Assembly: GCF_029714425.1 (NCBI RefSeq)
Contig: NZ_CP121668.1
Span: 5,415,501-5,479,500, forward strand
From: Bradyrhizobium sp. CB2312
GTDB lineage: Bacteria; Pseudomonadota; Alphaproteobacteria; Rhizobiales; Xanthobacteraceae
Direction: 5' to 3'
DNA: 64,000 nucleotides
A program made the position numbers and the translations under genes. Under the pieces are notes generated by a model. That model was given only the letters and a program-made list of their open reading frames with translations. It made no database searches and was not told the DNA's origin. Positions 1 through 7,874 of this stretch are shown piece by piece. Within the stretch, counting starts at the first letter, position 1. The number at the start of each line of letters is the position of its first letter.

Positions 1-85
1 CGGCGACCGCCTGGTCGTAAAAGCCGAGCGAGGTCTGGTACGTCCTCAGTTTTCTCTGCGGTTTTGTCTTCGGCTTGTCTGGCAT
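1..85 (-). CDS. N-terminal fragment of a conserved hypothetical protein, cut by the left edge
   Basis: Only the first 28 codons are visible. The ATG at 83-85 (minus strand) has a GGAG ribosome site about five bases upstream. The readable start is basic and Lys/Arg-rich (MPDKPKTKPQRK) and leads into TYQTSLGFYDQAVA. I associate this with a rhizobial family sometimes labelled 'cell envelope biogenesis protein TolA', but from memory only. The coding match and ribosome site are seen; the family link is weak inference, and no function can be assigned from 28 residues. Confidence 0.5.
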   Translation of the reverse strand, partial: MPDKPKTKPQRKLRTYQTSLGFYDQAVA

Positions 86-273
86 GTCGCTCCGCGGCCC
101 TGGCGCAGCAACAAGCTCCCGTCGCACCGCCACCACCTTGGCATCATGCCCCTGTTTTGCCCGACGGGTCAAACACTATTTCGGTATCGCCGAAGTCGCT
201 CGACCCAGGGCAATCGCGATTAACATCGGAGCTTTGGGCTGCCAGGCCCCCACAGCGTCATGGCCGGGCTCGT
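86..273. other. Non-coding stretch upstream of the left-edge gene
   Basis: No convincing gene. The right end (about 256-273) is the left half of a palindromic repeat that the adjacent insertion sequence interrupts. The rest presumably holds the promoter of the left-edge gene. Confidence 0.5.
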
Positions 274-1542
274 TGTTTAGTCCGGAGACATGGCTGACAC
301 CTGTTCGGACACATCACTGACAGGTTGGTCGTTGGTCAAGTCGATCGATGCGACCTGCCAGCTGGCGAAGAAGATTCCGTAATGGCCGTCGCGGTCCAGC
401 GGGCGGATCGCGAGATGTTCGCGTGCGAAGGCCTGGGGAACCTTCCAAAATCGTCCCTTGAAAGAGATATAGGGTCTGGTCGATGAGACCCTGCGCACGA
501 TCTCTGTGCTGTCGTATTCGACCTTCGGAATGCGCGCCGGCATGGCACGGGCGCTCGGCCGGAAGCGATCGGCGGGGACGTGCATATCGATGCCTTGGTG
601 GGGGCGCTCCAGATTGTAGACCGGTCGCCAGGCGTCGAAGGCGCGCTGGACTTCCGCGAGGGTACGGAAGCGACGCATGGCAAAAACCTCGGCCTTCAGG
701 GTGCGATGGAAGCGTTCGTTCTTGCCGCGGGCCTGCGGGTGACATGGCCTGGCGTGCACCACCCTGACGCCGAGCTTGAGCAGCCACACCTTCAGTCCGG
801 TCCAACGAACGCCGGACGTATCGCCCCAAGGTGAGCCGTTATCGGTGTAGAAGGCCTCCGGCAGGCCATAGCAGCGGAACGTCGCCGTCAGGTGATCCTG
901 CACGGTGAGACGCTGCTCGTCGGCGCAGGCCTTCAGGCACAAGACATAGCGCGAGTGATCGTCGACGACGGTCAGCGGATGGCACCGTGTCCCGTTGGCG
1001 AGCGGCAGGTGGCCCTTGAAGTCCATCTGCCACAGCAGATTGGGAGCTTCCTTCTCGAAGCGGTGCCCCGGATTGGGTGGCGCAGTCTCACTCGGTGTGA
1101 CCCGGCCGTTCCGGCACAGGATCCGGTGCACCGTTGACGGCACCGGCACCGTCTGGCCATCCCGCTTCAGGCAATGGGCGATCTTGCGTGCGCCCCAGGC
1201 GGGATGCTTGTCCCGCACAGCCAGAACCTGTGCCTCGACCGCAGCCTTGCTGCGCTTGGGCATCGCATGCGGGCACCGGGAACGGTCGGCCAGCTCCCGA
1301 TCGCCAGCCTGCCAGCGCCGCAACCACTTGTAACCGACATCAGGACTGATGTTGAACCGACGGCAGAGCTCGCGCCGGTTGACGCCTTCCTGCAAAGCCA
1401 GCCGCACGAACTCGTGGCGCTGATCCATTGCTGACACCTCACTCCAAGGCATGGACGGCCTCCCGAATCGGACCAATCCAGCCAATGTTGATGTGTCAGC
1501 TATGTCTCCGAACACCCGTCAGTGATCTGTCCGGGCTAAACA
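274..1542 (-). mobile_element. Complete IS481-family insertion sequence, 1269 bp
   Basis: The ends are 48-bp imperfect inverted repeats (274-321 and 1495-1542) with 37 of 48 positions matching, both beginning TGTTTAG. A 5-bp direct repeat CTCGT flanks the element exactly (269-273 and 1543-1547), as expected of a target-site duplication. One transposase gene fills it, and its stop codon lies inside the left inverted repeat. The flanks rejoin into a perfect hairpin, ATGGCCGGG-CTCGT-CCCGGCCAT, so the target was the loop of a palindromic repeat. Intact ends, duplication and open transposase suggest a fairly recent, possibly active copy. Confidence 0.9.
277..1452 (-). CDS. IS481 family transposase
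   Basis: Predicted 391-residue DDE transposase. An N-terminal helix-turn-helix (about residues 10-60) is followed by an rve-type integrase core. The probable catalytic triad is Asp144 (in QMDFKG), Asp204 (in YTDNGSPW) and Glu246 (in GKNERFH); the HPQARGKNERFHRTLK block is typical of IS481. I chose the ATG giving MPWSEVSAMDQ because IS481 proteins usually begin MPW; the frame is open further upstream but would run into the inverted repeat. No frameshift or premature stop is seen, so the protein may be functional. Confidence 0.9.
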   Translation of the reverse strand: MPWSEVSAMDQRHEFVRLALQEGVNRRELCRRFNISPDVGYKWLRRWQAGDRELADRSRCPHAMPKRSKAAVEAQVLAVRDKHPAWGARKIAHCLKRDGQTVPVPSTVHRILCRNGRVTPSETAPPNPGHRFEKEAPNLLWQMDFKGHLPLANGTRCHPLTVVDDHSRYVLCLKACADEQRLTVQDHLTATFRCYGLPEAFYTDNGSPWGDTSGVRWTGLKVWLLKLGVRVVHARPCHPQARGKNERFHRTLKAEVFAMRRFRTLAEVQRAFDAWRPVYNLERPHQGIDMHVPADRFRPSARAMPARIPKVEYDSTEIVRRVSSTRPYISFKGRFWKVPQAFAREHLAIRPLDRDGHYGIFFASWQVASIDLTNDQPVSDVSEQVSAMSPD

Positions 1543-1646
1543 CTCGTCCCGGCCATCCACGCCTTGCCCGGTGTTGAAATCCCAGTTGTTTTCTACTGTG
1601 CATGGGGTTGTTTTCGAACTTTTGCCGGCCTGGCCTCGCGACGACG

Positions 1647-2054
1647 CTACGATCCCGCATCGAGCAGCGCGTCATATCCCTTGGCGCTGAACGCCAAGAG
1701 ACAAAACCCGTGCCCGAACGGATCGGCCAGCATCGCGATCCGCCCATAGGGCGCATCGCGCGCAGGCACCTCCAGCACCGCGCCGGCTGCGAGCGCACGC
1801 GCGACCGCGGCATCGACATCGTCGACGACGACGTCGACATGCAGCGGCGTCCAGTGCCGCTCGTAGCGGCGGCGGTCACCGCCAGCGCCGATCGTGCCGG
1901 CCGCTTTGCTGAGCAGATACACCGGCGCCGGCCAGCCGTTGAGCTCGACGAAGTCGGTGCCGAAGCGGCGGCCAACCGTCAGGCCGAAGGCTGAGGTGTA
2001 GAAGGTCGTGGCGGCGGCGACGTCGGGAACGTCGATGTTGAGGAGCATGGTCAT
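1647..2054 (-). CDS. VOC family (glyoxalase/bleomycin-resistance fold) protein
   Basis: 135 residues with one VOC-type beta-alpha-beta-beta-beta module repeated. It starts MTMLLNIDVPDVAAATTFY, the usual opening strand and helix, and its second half contains the typical WTPLHVDVVVDDVDAA strand. Members bind a metal through His/Glu residues and act as glyoxalases, dioxygenases, epimerases or drug-binding proteins; the substrate here cannot be told. The ATG at 2054 is preferred to an upstream TTG that would read into the palindromic repeat. It stands alone, next to the insertion sequence. Confidence 0.8.
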   Translation of the reverse strand: MTMLLNIDVPDVAAATTFYTSAFGLTVGRRFGTDFVELNGWPAPVYLLSKAAGTIGAGGDRRRYERHWTPLHVDVVVDDVDAAVARALAAGAVLEVPARDAPYGRIAMLADPFGHGFCLLAFSAKGYDALLDAGS

Positions 2055-2063
2055 CGGGGCAGC

Positions 2064-2143
2064 GTAGCCCGGATAGCGCAACGCGCAATCCGGGATGGTG
2101 CCGCACCTGTCCCGGGATTACGCTTGCGCTCCATCCGGGCTAC
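2064..2143. repeat. Pair of palindromic intergenic repeats in inverted arrangement
   Basis: GTAGCCCGG at 2064-2072 and CCGGGCTAC at 2135-2143 bracket two imperfect palindromic units built on 'cccgg-at-gcgc..gcgc-aatccggg'. A related unit lies at 50350-50382. It sits between the VOC gene start and the cyclase gene end. Confidence 0.7.
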
Positions 2144-2151
2144 GTCGGCCT

Positions 2152-3558
2152 TTATGGAATCTCGTACACCGACACCCGCTCCGCGATGCCGCTCAGCGCG
2201 ACGCTGCGGCGGGTCGGGACGAGGCCGCCGGCCTCAAGCAGGCTGCGCGCCTCGGCATTCTCCACCACCTGCTCCGTCACCACGATCGAGCGCGAGGCGG
2301 CGAGGCCCTGGACGCGCGAGGCGATGTTGACGGTCTGGCCGAAATAATCCTGCTGGCCGTTGAGCGTGACCGCAAGGCACGATCCCTCGTGGATGCCCAT
2401 CTTCAGGAGCAGGCCCTGCTGCTGGCGCTGCGCCCCGAGCTCGCTCATGGCCTCGCGCATGCGGATCGCGGCAGCGATCGCCCGGTCGGGAGTCTCGAAC
2501 GTCGCCATCACGGCATCGCCGATGGTCTTGACCACGGCGCCGCGCTCGGCGGCGATGATCTCCTGCAGCAGGCGGAAATGCTCGTTGACCAGATCGAAGG
2601 CAACGAGGTCGCCGACATGCTCATAGAGGCCGGTGGAATCCTTGAGGTCGGAGAACAGGAAGGTCAGGCTCAAAATCTTCAGGCGCTGGCCGATGGCGAG
2701 CGTCTCGGTGCGATACAGATCGCGGAAGGTCTGGTTGGTGAGCAGCCGCTTTGCGGTGAGGCTGGGCCTCCGCCGCGTCAGGACGGCATCGAGTCGCCCG
2801 TCCGCGACCCACACCGCCGGCAGCACGCGCGTATCGGTGCGGTTCTCCAAGGTGAGCCTGAGCGCGCCGGGCCGAAGCGTGACCGCGTCGACGGGCACGT
2901 CGGCCTTGCTGAAGATCAGCGCGAGGTTCTGGCGCTCGCTGGTCTCCTCGCCCTTGACCTCGATGAATTGCGCCGTGTGCGTCACCGGATCGAACAGGAT
3001 CAGCATGCCCGCTCGAATGTGGAGCGACAGGATCGCCCGCTCGCCCGACGGCAGGTCGACGGCTTCGAGCGTGAGCTCACGCATGAGCGCATCGACATCC
3101 GTGGGCAGGTCGATCGCCGAGCTCCAGAACACCTGGCGATAATATTCGGCGAGCGACAGCTCGTCGGCATTGTGGGCGGCGATCTTGCGCACGCGCGGGC
3201 TGACCGTGAAGGTCACCTCGACCAGATTGTCCAGCGTCGTCTCATAGCCCGCCGCGCAGAACGCGCAGTGATACTGCGCGCTGTTGACGGTCTTCAGACT
3301 CTTGTTGGCGGAGAGCACGCCGGCGCAGCTTGGGCACATCACACTCCAGGTCATCTCGAGGATGCCGAGCCCGACCGCGCGCAGCAGGCCGCCGATCACC
3401 TCCTCCTCGTCGAGGCTGGCCTCGCCGGCCAGATGCAGCGGGTTGATCTTGGAGAGCGCATGGTCGGGCGCCTCCCGCACCATGCGCTCGATGAGGTCGG
3501 CAACTTTCTCGTCGACCGACTGGCGCAGCACACCGAACAGCGTTTCGATCTCGCTCAT
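2152..3558 (-). CDS. Class III adenylate/guanylate cyclase with N-terminal zinc-ribbon-like (DUF5939-type) region
   Basis: 468 residues. The C-terminal third (about 295-468) is a class III nucleotide cyclase domain. The first metal Asp is D304 (LFSDLKDSTG), followed by VKTIGDAVMA with K344 and the second metal Asp D348, then the VNIASR block with N411 and R415. These residues suggest an active enzyme making cyclic nucleotide from NTP; adenylate versus guanylate specificity is not certain. The N-terminal region carries Cys pairs C75/C78 and C98/C101, a possible zinc ribbon, and resembles DUF5939, a likely sensory module. No transmembrane segment is seen, so it is probably cytoplasmic. Transcribed alone. 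Confidence 0.85.
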   Translation of the reverse strand: MSEIETLFGVLRQSVDEKVADLIERMVREAPDHALSKINPLHLAGEASLDEEEVIGGLLRAVGLGILEMTWSVMCPSCAGVLSANKSLKTVNSAQYHCAFCAAGYETTLDNLVEVTFTVSPRVRKIAAHNADELSLAEYYRQVFWSSAIDLPTDVDALMRELTLEAVDLPSGERAILSLHIRAGMLILFDPVTHTAQFIEVKGEETSERQNLALIFSKADVPVDAVTLRPGALRLTLENRTDTRVLPAVWVADGRLDAVLTRRRPSLTAKRLLTNQTFRDLYRTETLAIGQRLKILSLTFLFSDLKDSTGLYEHVGDLVAFDLVNEHFRLLQEIIAAERGAVVKTIGDAVMATFETPDRAIAAAIRMREAMSELGAQRQQQGLLLKMGIHEGSCLAVTLNGQQDYFGQTVNIASRVQGLAASRSIVVTEQVVENAEARSLLEAGGLVPTRRSVALSGIAERVSVYEIP

Positions 3559-3690
3559 GCAATGATTTTACGTGAAAGGGGGCGGCGCGGAAATCCGCGT
3601 TCCCCATAGCTATGCCGGCGGTGGCGGGGCACAAGCACTAGCAGCCAATTGCCGCCTCACGATGACGGGAGGTTGATCCCTCGACGGGAA

Positions 3691-4611
3691 TCAGCGCTGC
3701 CGTTGCGCCAGGTAAAATCCGCACAGCACCGTGCCAAGTCCCGCCAGTTGCAACGTGGTCGGGGCCTCGCCGAGCAGCAGCCAGCCGACCAGCAGCGTCA
3801 GGGCCGGCACGATCGCCGGGAACACGGCAGCGCGGGCAACGCCGAGACGCTGGACCGAGACCGCGTAGAGATAGAGCGCGGCGGGCCCGGCGAGCACGCC
3901 CTGCGCCAGCGCCTGGATCGCGTTCTCGCTGATGCCAATTGCTGCCAGCCTGGCGAGGCCCCCGGTGGCGAGGTAGATCGGCAGCAGGAGCAGCGACAGC
4001 ACGTTGATGACCAGCGCGGCCGAGACCGCCGAGACGCGCCAGTGCCGTAGCAGCGCGCCGAAGCCGGCGAACATCAGCCCGGTCAGCACGAAGATCAGAT
4101 CGCCCTGCACCCCGTCGGCCCCGATATGGCCGATCGATTCGGCGCCGATCACACCGAGCCCGCCGACGATGACGAGGGCACCGACCAGCCGCGAGGCGGA
4201 GATCCTCTCTTTGAGGAACAATGCCGCCAGCAGCAGGCCGCCGAGCGTGGCGCAAGAGGGCTGGATCACGCTGCCATGGCCGAGCGGCACGAACATGAAA
4301 CCGGCATAGGAGATCAGCGCCATCACGGGGCCGCCGAGCACCATCAGCGCAAGGCCCCTGCCCCAGCCGATGCCGCAGAGATCGGAGATTCCGGCGCGCA
4401 AGACCAGCGGCAGGAAGGCAATGCCCGACCAGACGTAGCGATGCACGAGCAGATCGACCGGCGTGAAGCCGACCTTCAACCCGTGCCGCGTGCCGGCAAA
4501 GCCCAGCGCCCAGAACAGCGCTGCCGACAGGCCGCAGACGACGCCCAGCAGCGCCGGTGTCGCATCATTGTTGTGAGCGAGAGCGTCAGCGCCGCTCGTC
4601 CGCTGATCCAT
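3691..4611 (-). CDS. EamA/DMT family transporter
   Basis: 306 residues, almost entirely hydrophobic, with about ten membrane segments in two EamA repeats. The first starts near residue 20 (LLGVVCGLSAALFWALGFAG) and the second near 160. The GxP-rich loops and the VQRLGVARAAVFPAIVPAL stretch fit drug/metabolite exporters of the inner membrane. The substrate cannot be predicted. The start is an ATG (MDQRTSGAD). The divergent region holds only an ada-like relic. Confidence 0.85.
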   Translation of the reverse strand: MDQRTSGADALAHNNDATPALLGVVCGLSAALFWALGFAGTRHGLKVGFTPVDLLVHRYVWSGIAFLPLVLRAGISDLCGIGWGRGLALMVLGGPVMALISYAGFMFVPLGHGSVIQPSCATLGGLLLAALFLKERISASRLVGALVIVGGLGVIGAESIGHIGADGVQGDLIFVLTGLMFAGFGALLRHWRVSAVSAALVINVLSLLLLPIYLATGGLARLAAIGISENAIQALAQGVLAGPAALYLYAVSVQRLGVARAAVFPAIVPALTLLVGWLLLGEAPTTLQLAGLGTVLCGFYLAQRQR

Positions 4612-4681
4612 GGGGCAAGCCTTATGTCAGGGGGCCGTGCTGCTCAACCCACGTGACTGCAAGGCTGGCACGCAGCCATGA

Positions 4682-4910
4682 TGCGAAGCTTCGCAGCCCG
4701 GATCAGCGCGCTTCTAGGCTGTCACGCGCCGCGGCGCGCTCGATGAAGACTCTGTGGTGACGCTCGCAATACGGCTCGGAATCTCCTCGCGCCATCTGGC
4801 GCGGTTGTTCAAGCGCCATGTCGGCGCGACGCCGCTTCAACGCCGACTTCGCCGAGCTCTACGGGAGATCGCCATCGAGCCTGCGTTCATCGAACAATGC
4901 GCAGCCGGCT
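4682..4910 (+). pseudogene. Relic of an ada-like regulator (Ada zinc domain end plus AraC-type helix-turn-helix)
   Basis: Reading the plus strand gives CEASQPGSARF, an in-frame stop (about 4714), then VTRRGALDEDSVVTLAIRLG and ISSRHLARLFKRHVGATP. This is the order found in Ada/AlkA-type proteins: the end of the Cys-rich zinc domain (usually CRPEASPGS..W), the 'dGALDE.SV..LA.RLG' linker, and the helix-turn-helix 'RHLRRLFRRHLGASP'. The stop, the absence of an upstream domain and a degenerate 3' part show a broken remnant. An intact ada gene lies at 61220-62311; the relic is not a recent copy of it, because the matched blocks differ. Confidence 0.65.
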
Positions 4911-5057
4911 TTAGAAAAACCCGGGGCTGAGATCGAGCCCGTAGGTCAGGCTCAGCACGAACACGAACAGAGCGGCGGCTGCGAACAAGGCGAGATGCTT
5001 GAGAATGAACGAACGCGGCGAAGCGGTGGCAATAACGGCTTTCTGCGCAACAGGCAT
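4911..5057 (-). CDS. Small single-pass membrane protein, hypothetical
   Basis: 48 residues: MPVAQKAVIATASPRSF followed by one hydrophobic segment (LALFAAAALFVFVLSLTYG) and a short tail ending SPGFF. The ATG at 5057 has GGAG six bases upstream; an ATG four codons earlier has no such site. Function unknown. Confidence 0.6.
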   Translation of the reverse strand: MPVAQKAVIATASPRSFILKHLALFAAAALFVFVLSLTYGLDLSPGFF

Positions 5058-5257
5058 GACGAACTCCATTATGAAAACGATTCTTGGCCGCCAATGAGCA
5101 GCGCCCGCATCAAGCACCGCGACCTGCAAAGCAACTATTAAAGAGATCACACTCGTTTTGAACGGCGGTACACAACACGCATGTTGCGAAGAACTTTTTC
5201 GCCGACGAATTCTCAGTGAGCGCATCGACACGCAACGTGCGATGGATCATCGCGCGC

Positions 5258-5283
5258 AAAAAAAGGCCGGGACGAGCCCGGCC
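5258..5283 (-). terminator. Rho-independent terminator of the small secreted-protein gene
   Basis: Read on the minus strand, a 7-bp perfect stem GGCCGGG/CCCGGCC (arms at 5265-5271 and 5277-5283) is followed by seven T residues. It lies 55 bp past the stop of the 5338-5592 gene. Confidence 0.85.
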
Positions 5284-5337
5284 ATGATGTCGCGGAAAGT
5301 TTTGGAACCAAGCTCTCGGGCTCGGTGCGATGTCGAC

Positions 5338-5592
5338 TTAACGGGCCGACCCCGTGGTCACGGTCGCGGTCTTCACCTTGCGCGGGGTCAGGACGCTGAC
5401 CTGGAGCGCCGTCACGCTGGTGGCGGGCGCCGCGACCTGCTGCTCGACATTCTTGGCGCCGAGCACGCTCACCTGCACGGGCGACGCCGGAATGCCATTG
5501 GCCTCATAGGCCGGCAGTTCGCCGGCGAAGGTGGCAGTCGAGCCCGCGATGGCGAGGGCCGCAACTGCGATCGACAAAGTCTTCTTGTTCAT
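5338..5592 (-). CDS. Small secreted protein of unknown function
   Basis: 84 residues with a clear Sec signal peptide (MNKKTLSIAVAALAIAGSTA, cleavage probably after TFAG or near it). The mature part is Val/Thr/Ala-rich and contains a repeated QVSVL unit (VQVSVLGAK and LQVSVLTPR), suggesting a short internal repeat. AGGAG precedes the ATG by seven bases. A strong terminator follows, so it is a single-gene unit. Upstream, 5640-5700 has alternating GCGATAT/ATATCGC motifs that may be regulatory. Confidence 0.7.
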   Translation of the reverse strand: MNKKTLSIAVAALAIAGSTATFAGELPAYEANGIPASPVQVSVLGAKNVEQQVAAPATSVTALQVSVLTPRKVKTATVTTGSAR

Positions 5593-5635
5593 GGTGATGC
5601 TCCTGGAAGAAGTGCGGAGCACATGTAAGCCTGAT

Positions 5636-5700
5636 TTGCTGCATTGCGATATGCATTGCTGCAACGCAATATCGCGCACCATGCATGGCGATATGCCTAA
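5636..5700. promoter_or_regulatory. Inverted and direct GCGATAT motifs upstream of the small secreted-protein gene
   Basis: GCGATATGC appears twice (near 5646 and 5689) and its inverse ATATCGC once between them. The spacing is irregular; the region precedes the 5592 start. This may be an operator array or chance. Confidence 0.3.
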
Positions 5701-5734
5701 CGCGCCCAACTCCTGGACGCGTTCCGGCGAAGGC

Positions 5735-5938
5735 TTAACCGCCCATCACGTTGCCCCAGCCGTCGAAAACATAGGCCTTCCAGACCACCGTTCCATCGCC
5801 GCGCAACCGGCTGGCCCGGCGATAATCGTCGGCCTGATCGGCGGTCCAGGTGATGATCGCGCCGGAAACGCGATCGTGCAGGATGGCGGGCTCGGTGGGA
5901 TCGAAGGCGTCCATGGGACGAAGCGAGGAATGCGTCAT
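5735..5938 (-). CDS. Conserved hypothetical protein
   Basis: 67 residues, no signal peptide or membrane segment, with a Trp/Asp-rich sequence (ITWTADQADDYRRASRLRG and VVWKAYVFDGWGNVMGG). Its composition looks like real coding sequence rather than an antisense shadow. I do not recognise a characterised family. Confidence 0.5.
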   Translation of the reverse strand: MTHSSLRPMDAFDPTEPAILHDRVSGAIITWTADQADDYRRASRLRGDGTVVWKAYVFDGWGNVMGG

Positions 5939-6010
5939 GACCGATCAACGCGCCTGCGACAACAAGGTTGCCGCAAGGCGCCCGGGCAAAACGCCGCGCA
6001 TCCTCCGCGT

Positions 6011-6033
6011 CGTCATTTGCGAGCGCAATGACG
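6011..6033. terminator. Hairpin downstream of the Flp pilin gene
   Basis: CGTCATT (6011-6017) pairs with AATGACG (6027-6033), 21 bp past the stop of the pilin gene. No T-run follows, so it may equally be a degenerate intergenic repeat. Confidence 0.35.
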
Positions 6034-6053
6034 AAGGGAGCCCGCGTAACGCC

Positions 6054-6224
6054 CTATTTCAAGGCCGTTGCCAGCGCTTGCAGCTTTGCGACGAGATTGG
6101 TCCCGAGTGCATAAATCACTTCGATGATGGCGAGCGCGATGCCCGCTGCAATCAGGCCGTATTCGATTGCGGTGGCGCCGGATTCATCGGCGGCGAAAGC
6201 GGCCAGCGTGGATCTCAATTTCAC
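6054..6224 (-). CDS. Flp family type IVb pilin
   Basis: 56 residues. It contains the hallmark Flp/PilA sequence: a short basic leader, then DESGATAIEYGLIAAGIALA, with the conserved Gly-Ala-Thr-Ala-Ile-Glu-Tyr-Gly block where prepilin peptidase cuts and the helix begins. I start it at a GTG preceded by AAGGA; upstream ATG alternatives would add a long non-homologous leader. No tad/cpa assembly genes are in the window, so the assembly machinery must be elsewhere. Product: pilus subunit, or pseudopilin, at the inner membrane. Confidence 0.85.
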   Translation of the reverse strand: MKLRSTLAAFAADESGATAIEYGLIAAGIALAIIEVIYALGTNLVAKLQALATALK

Positions 6225-6562
6225 TATTGCATCCTTCCCAACTCTACCGGACGTTGCCGGCGCGGGAGAGATGCACCTGATCAATCCAAGATTGAGTAAA
6301 TCCAGCCCCCTCAATTTGTTGACAAAGAACCTTGAATTTGCGGACCTTTTCCGGTGTCCCAGCCCTGGAACCGCGATGGAACCCGCGTTGCTGTTGTGCA
6401 ACACCCACGCGAAAAGCCCAAACTAGGCCATTTGCGCCATTGCGCCGCCACATCGTCCCCCGAACAATCGACGCTGCTACATGCCTTTCCGTGCAAGACT
6501 GTTTGCATCAAGACTGTTCGGACAAGACGGGTTTTGAACAGAACCGTTTGGAGGCAGGGATC
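6225..6562. other. Divergent intergenic region between pilin and M15 peptidase genes
   Basis: No gene is supported. It must hold the promoters for both flanking genes. The segment near 6495-6550 carries repeated AAGACTGTT/CAAGAC words of unknown meaning. Confidence 0.4.
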
Positions 6563-7870
6563 ATGAACGATCGGCGGTCTCTTCTTGTGGCTGTCGCGTG
6601 CCCTTCGGCCGTGATGGTCGGCTGGCTGGCGCTCTCCCTCTCCGCCTACGCTCCGGCGCTCATCGAGAACAGCGGCGCCGACGCGGCCTCGGTGTCCCGT
6701 ACGAAAGATCTTACTCGTCTCGAACTCGCCGATGTTCCGCGCGCAGCCACCATTGAGGATGGCATCGCGCTGACGGCCGACATCGCAGCGGCCGCCGCGG
6801 TGGCCCCACAAATCGCGGAAGCAGCGGCGCCCGCGGAGCCCGCCCCCGCCGTCAAGCTCGCTTCGGCTGATCCGGCGCTGATCCTGCCGGCGGAACCGCC
6901 GCCCACCCCGCAGATTTCGCCTGAACCGGAGCCCGTGGTTAGCGAGGCTCCGCCTGCACCGGCGCCGGAGCCCGTCAAGATTGCATCCGCCGATCCCACT
7001 GAGATCGTGACCACCGACGAACCGTCGCCCGCGGAAATTGCGGGCGGTCCCGCCCCGGCGCCAAGCAAGGCATCGCCGCCGGCCGACACCGTCGCCGTGC
7101 TCGACGAATGCTTCGTCATCGATGTCTGCATCGACCGCTATCTCTGGACCCTCTACCAGCGCACGCCCAAGGAAGACTCCATCAAGGTGCAGGAGCGCCG
7201 CGCCGTCACCATCAAGCGCAGGGGCAAAACGGTCACAGTGATGCGCAGCTTCACCAAGCTGGTCGACGAGGATTTCGGCTGGAAGGACCCGAAGGCAGCC
7301 GAGCACGCCGGCATGTCGATGATGGACTATGTCATCGGCGGCATGGACAAGAGCTTCAAGCGAAAACTGTTCCGCGCGCTGCTCGCCGCCGAAGCCGCCG
7401 GCCTCTCCCCCGGCATCACCAGTGCGTTCCGCGACGACTATCGCCAGTCGATCGCGAGCGGCCTGAAGGCCGCCTCCGACCGCTCCTACCACGGCGGCAG
7501 CACGCGCGGCGGCTACGGCCACGGCATGGCGGCCGACATCGTCAGCACCCAGGGTAACAATCGCGCGCAGCGCTGGGTCTCCACTGAAATCCTGTGGAAG
7601 TGGGTCGACGCCAACGGCAAGGCGCTCGGCATCGGCCGGCCCTATCTCGACCGCGATCCGCCGCATGTCGGCCCGATCGACGGCAAGGAGTACATCTCGA
7701 AGCGTGGCGGCGCGAGCGACCGCAAGGAAGCCGCGAACACCAGGTCCAAGAAGGCGCGGGCTGTGGCCAGCACCAAGCCGTCGAAGTCGAAGGCGCATGC
7801 TGCGCGCGAGCAGAAGAGCCCGGCCAAGCCGCAGAAGTCGGCGCAATCCGCCGGCAAGCGCACGACCTGA
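6563..7870 (+). CDS. Peptidase M15 (D-Ala-D-Ala carboxypeptidase-like) family envelope protein
   Basis: 435 residues. An N-terminal membrane anchor (about 7-30, LLVAVACPSAVMVGWLALSL) is followed by a long Pro/Ala/Glu-rich spacer (about 55-180) with repeated 'KIASADP' units. The C-terminal domain (about 180-390) has the M15-like zinc pattern: GYGHGMAADIVS with His and Asp ligands, and DPPHVGP with the third ligand. The tail is Lys/Ala/Ser-rich. GAGGCAGGGA precedes the ATG. It probably acts on peptidoglycan in the periplasm; the proline-rich region could span or touch the cell wall. The catalytic type is inferred from motifs. Confidence 0.75.
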   Translation: MNDRRSLLVAVACPSAVMVGWLALSLSAYAPALIENSGADAASVSRTKDLTRLELADVPRAATIEDGIALTADIAAAAAVAPQIAEAAAPAEPAPAVKLASADPALILPAEPPPTPQISPEPEPVVSEAPPAPAPEPVKIASADPTEIVTTDEPSPAEIAGGPAPAPSKASPPADTVAVLDECFVIDVCIDRYLWTLYQRTPKEDSIKVQERRAVTIKRRGKTVTVMRSFTKLVDEDFGWKDPKAAEHAGMSMMDYVIGGMDKSFKRKLFRALLAAEAAGLSPGITSAFRDDYRQSIASGLKAASDRSYHGGSTRGGYGHGMAADIVSTQGNNRAQRWVSTEILWKWVDANGKALGIGRPYLDRDPPHVGPIDGKEYISKRGGASDRKEAANTRSKKARAVASTKPSKSKAHAAREQKSPAKPQKSAQSAGKRTT

Positions 7871-7874
7871 TCCG

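Larger units (their letters stand above)
256..1560. repeat. Palindromic repeat (REP-like) split by the insertion sequence
   Basis: Removing the 1269-bp element and one CTCGT copy rebuilds a repeat with 9-bp perfect arms (ATGGCCGGG and CCCGGCCAT) around a 5-base loop. Similar 9-bp-arm, 5-base-loop hairpins occur at 25843-25944 in this window. Confidence 0.75.

Noticed and set aside
2095..3609. A 504-codon open frame antisense to the nucleotide cyclase gene
   Set aside because: The composition is that of a shadow frame, and the cyclase on the minus strand has all catalytic residues.
6332..6562. An N-terminal extension of the M15 peptidase gene
   Set aside because: It lacks similarity and sits in the divergent promoter region; the ATG at 6563 has a ribosome site and leads straight into a membrane anchor.
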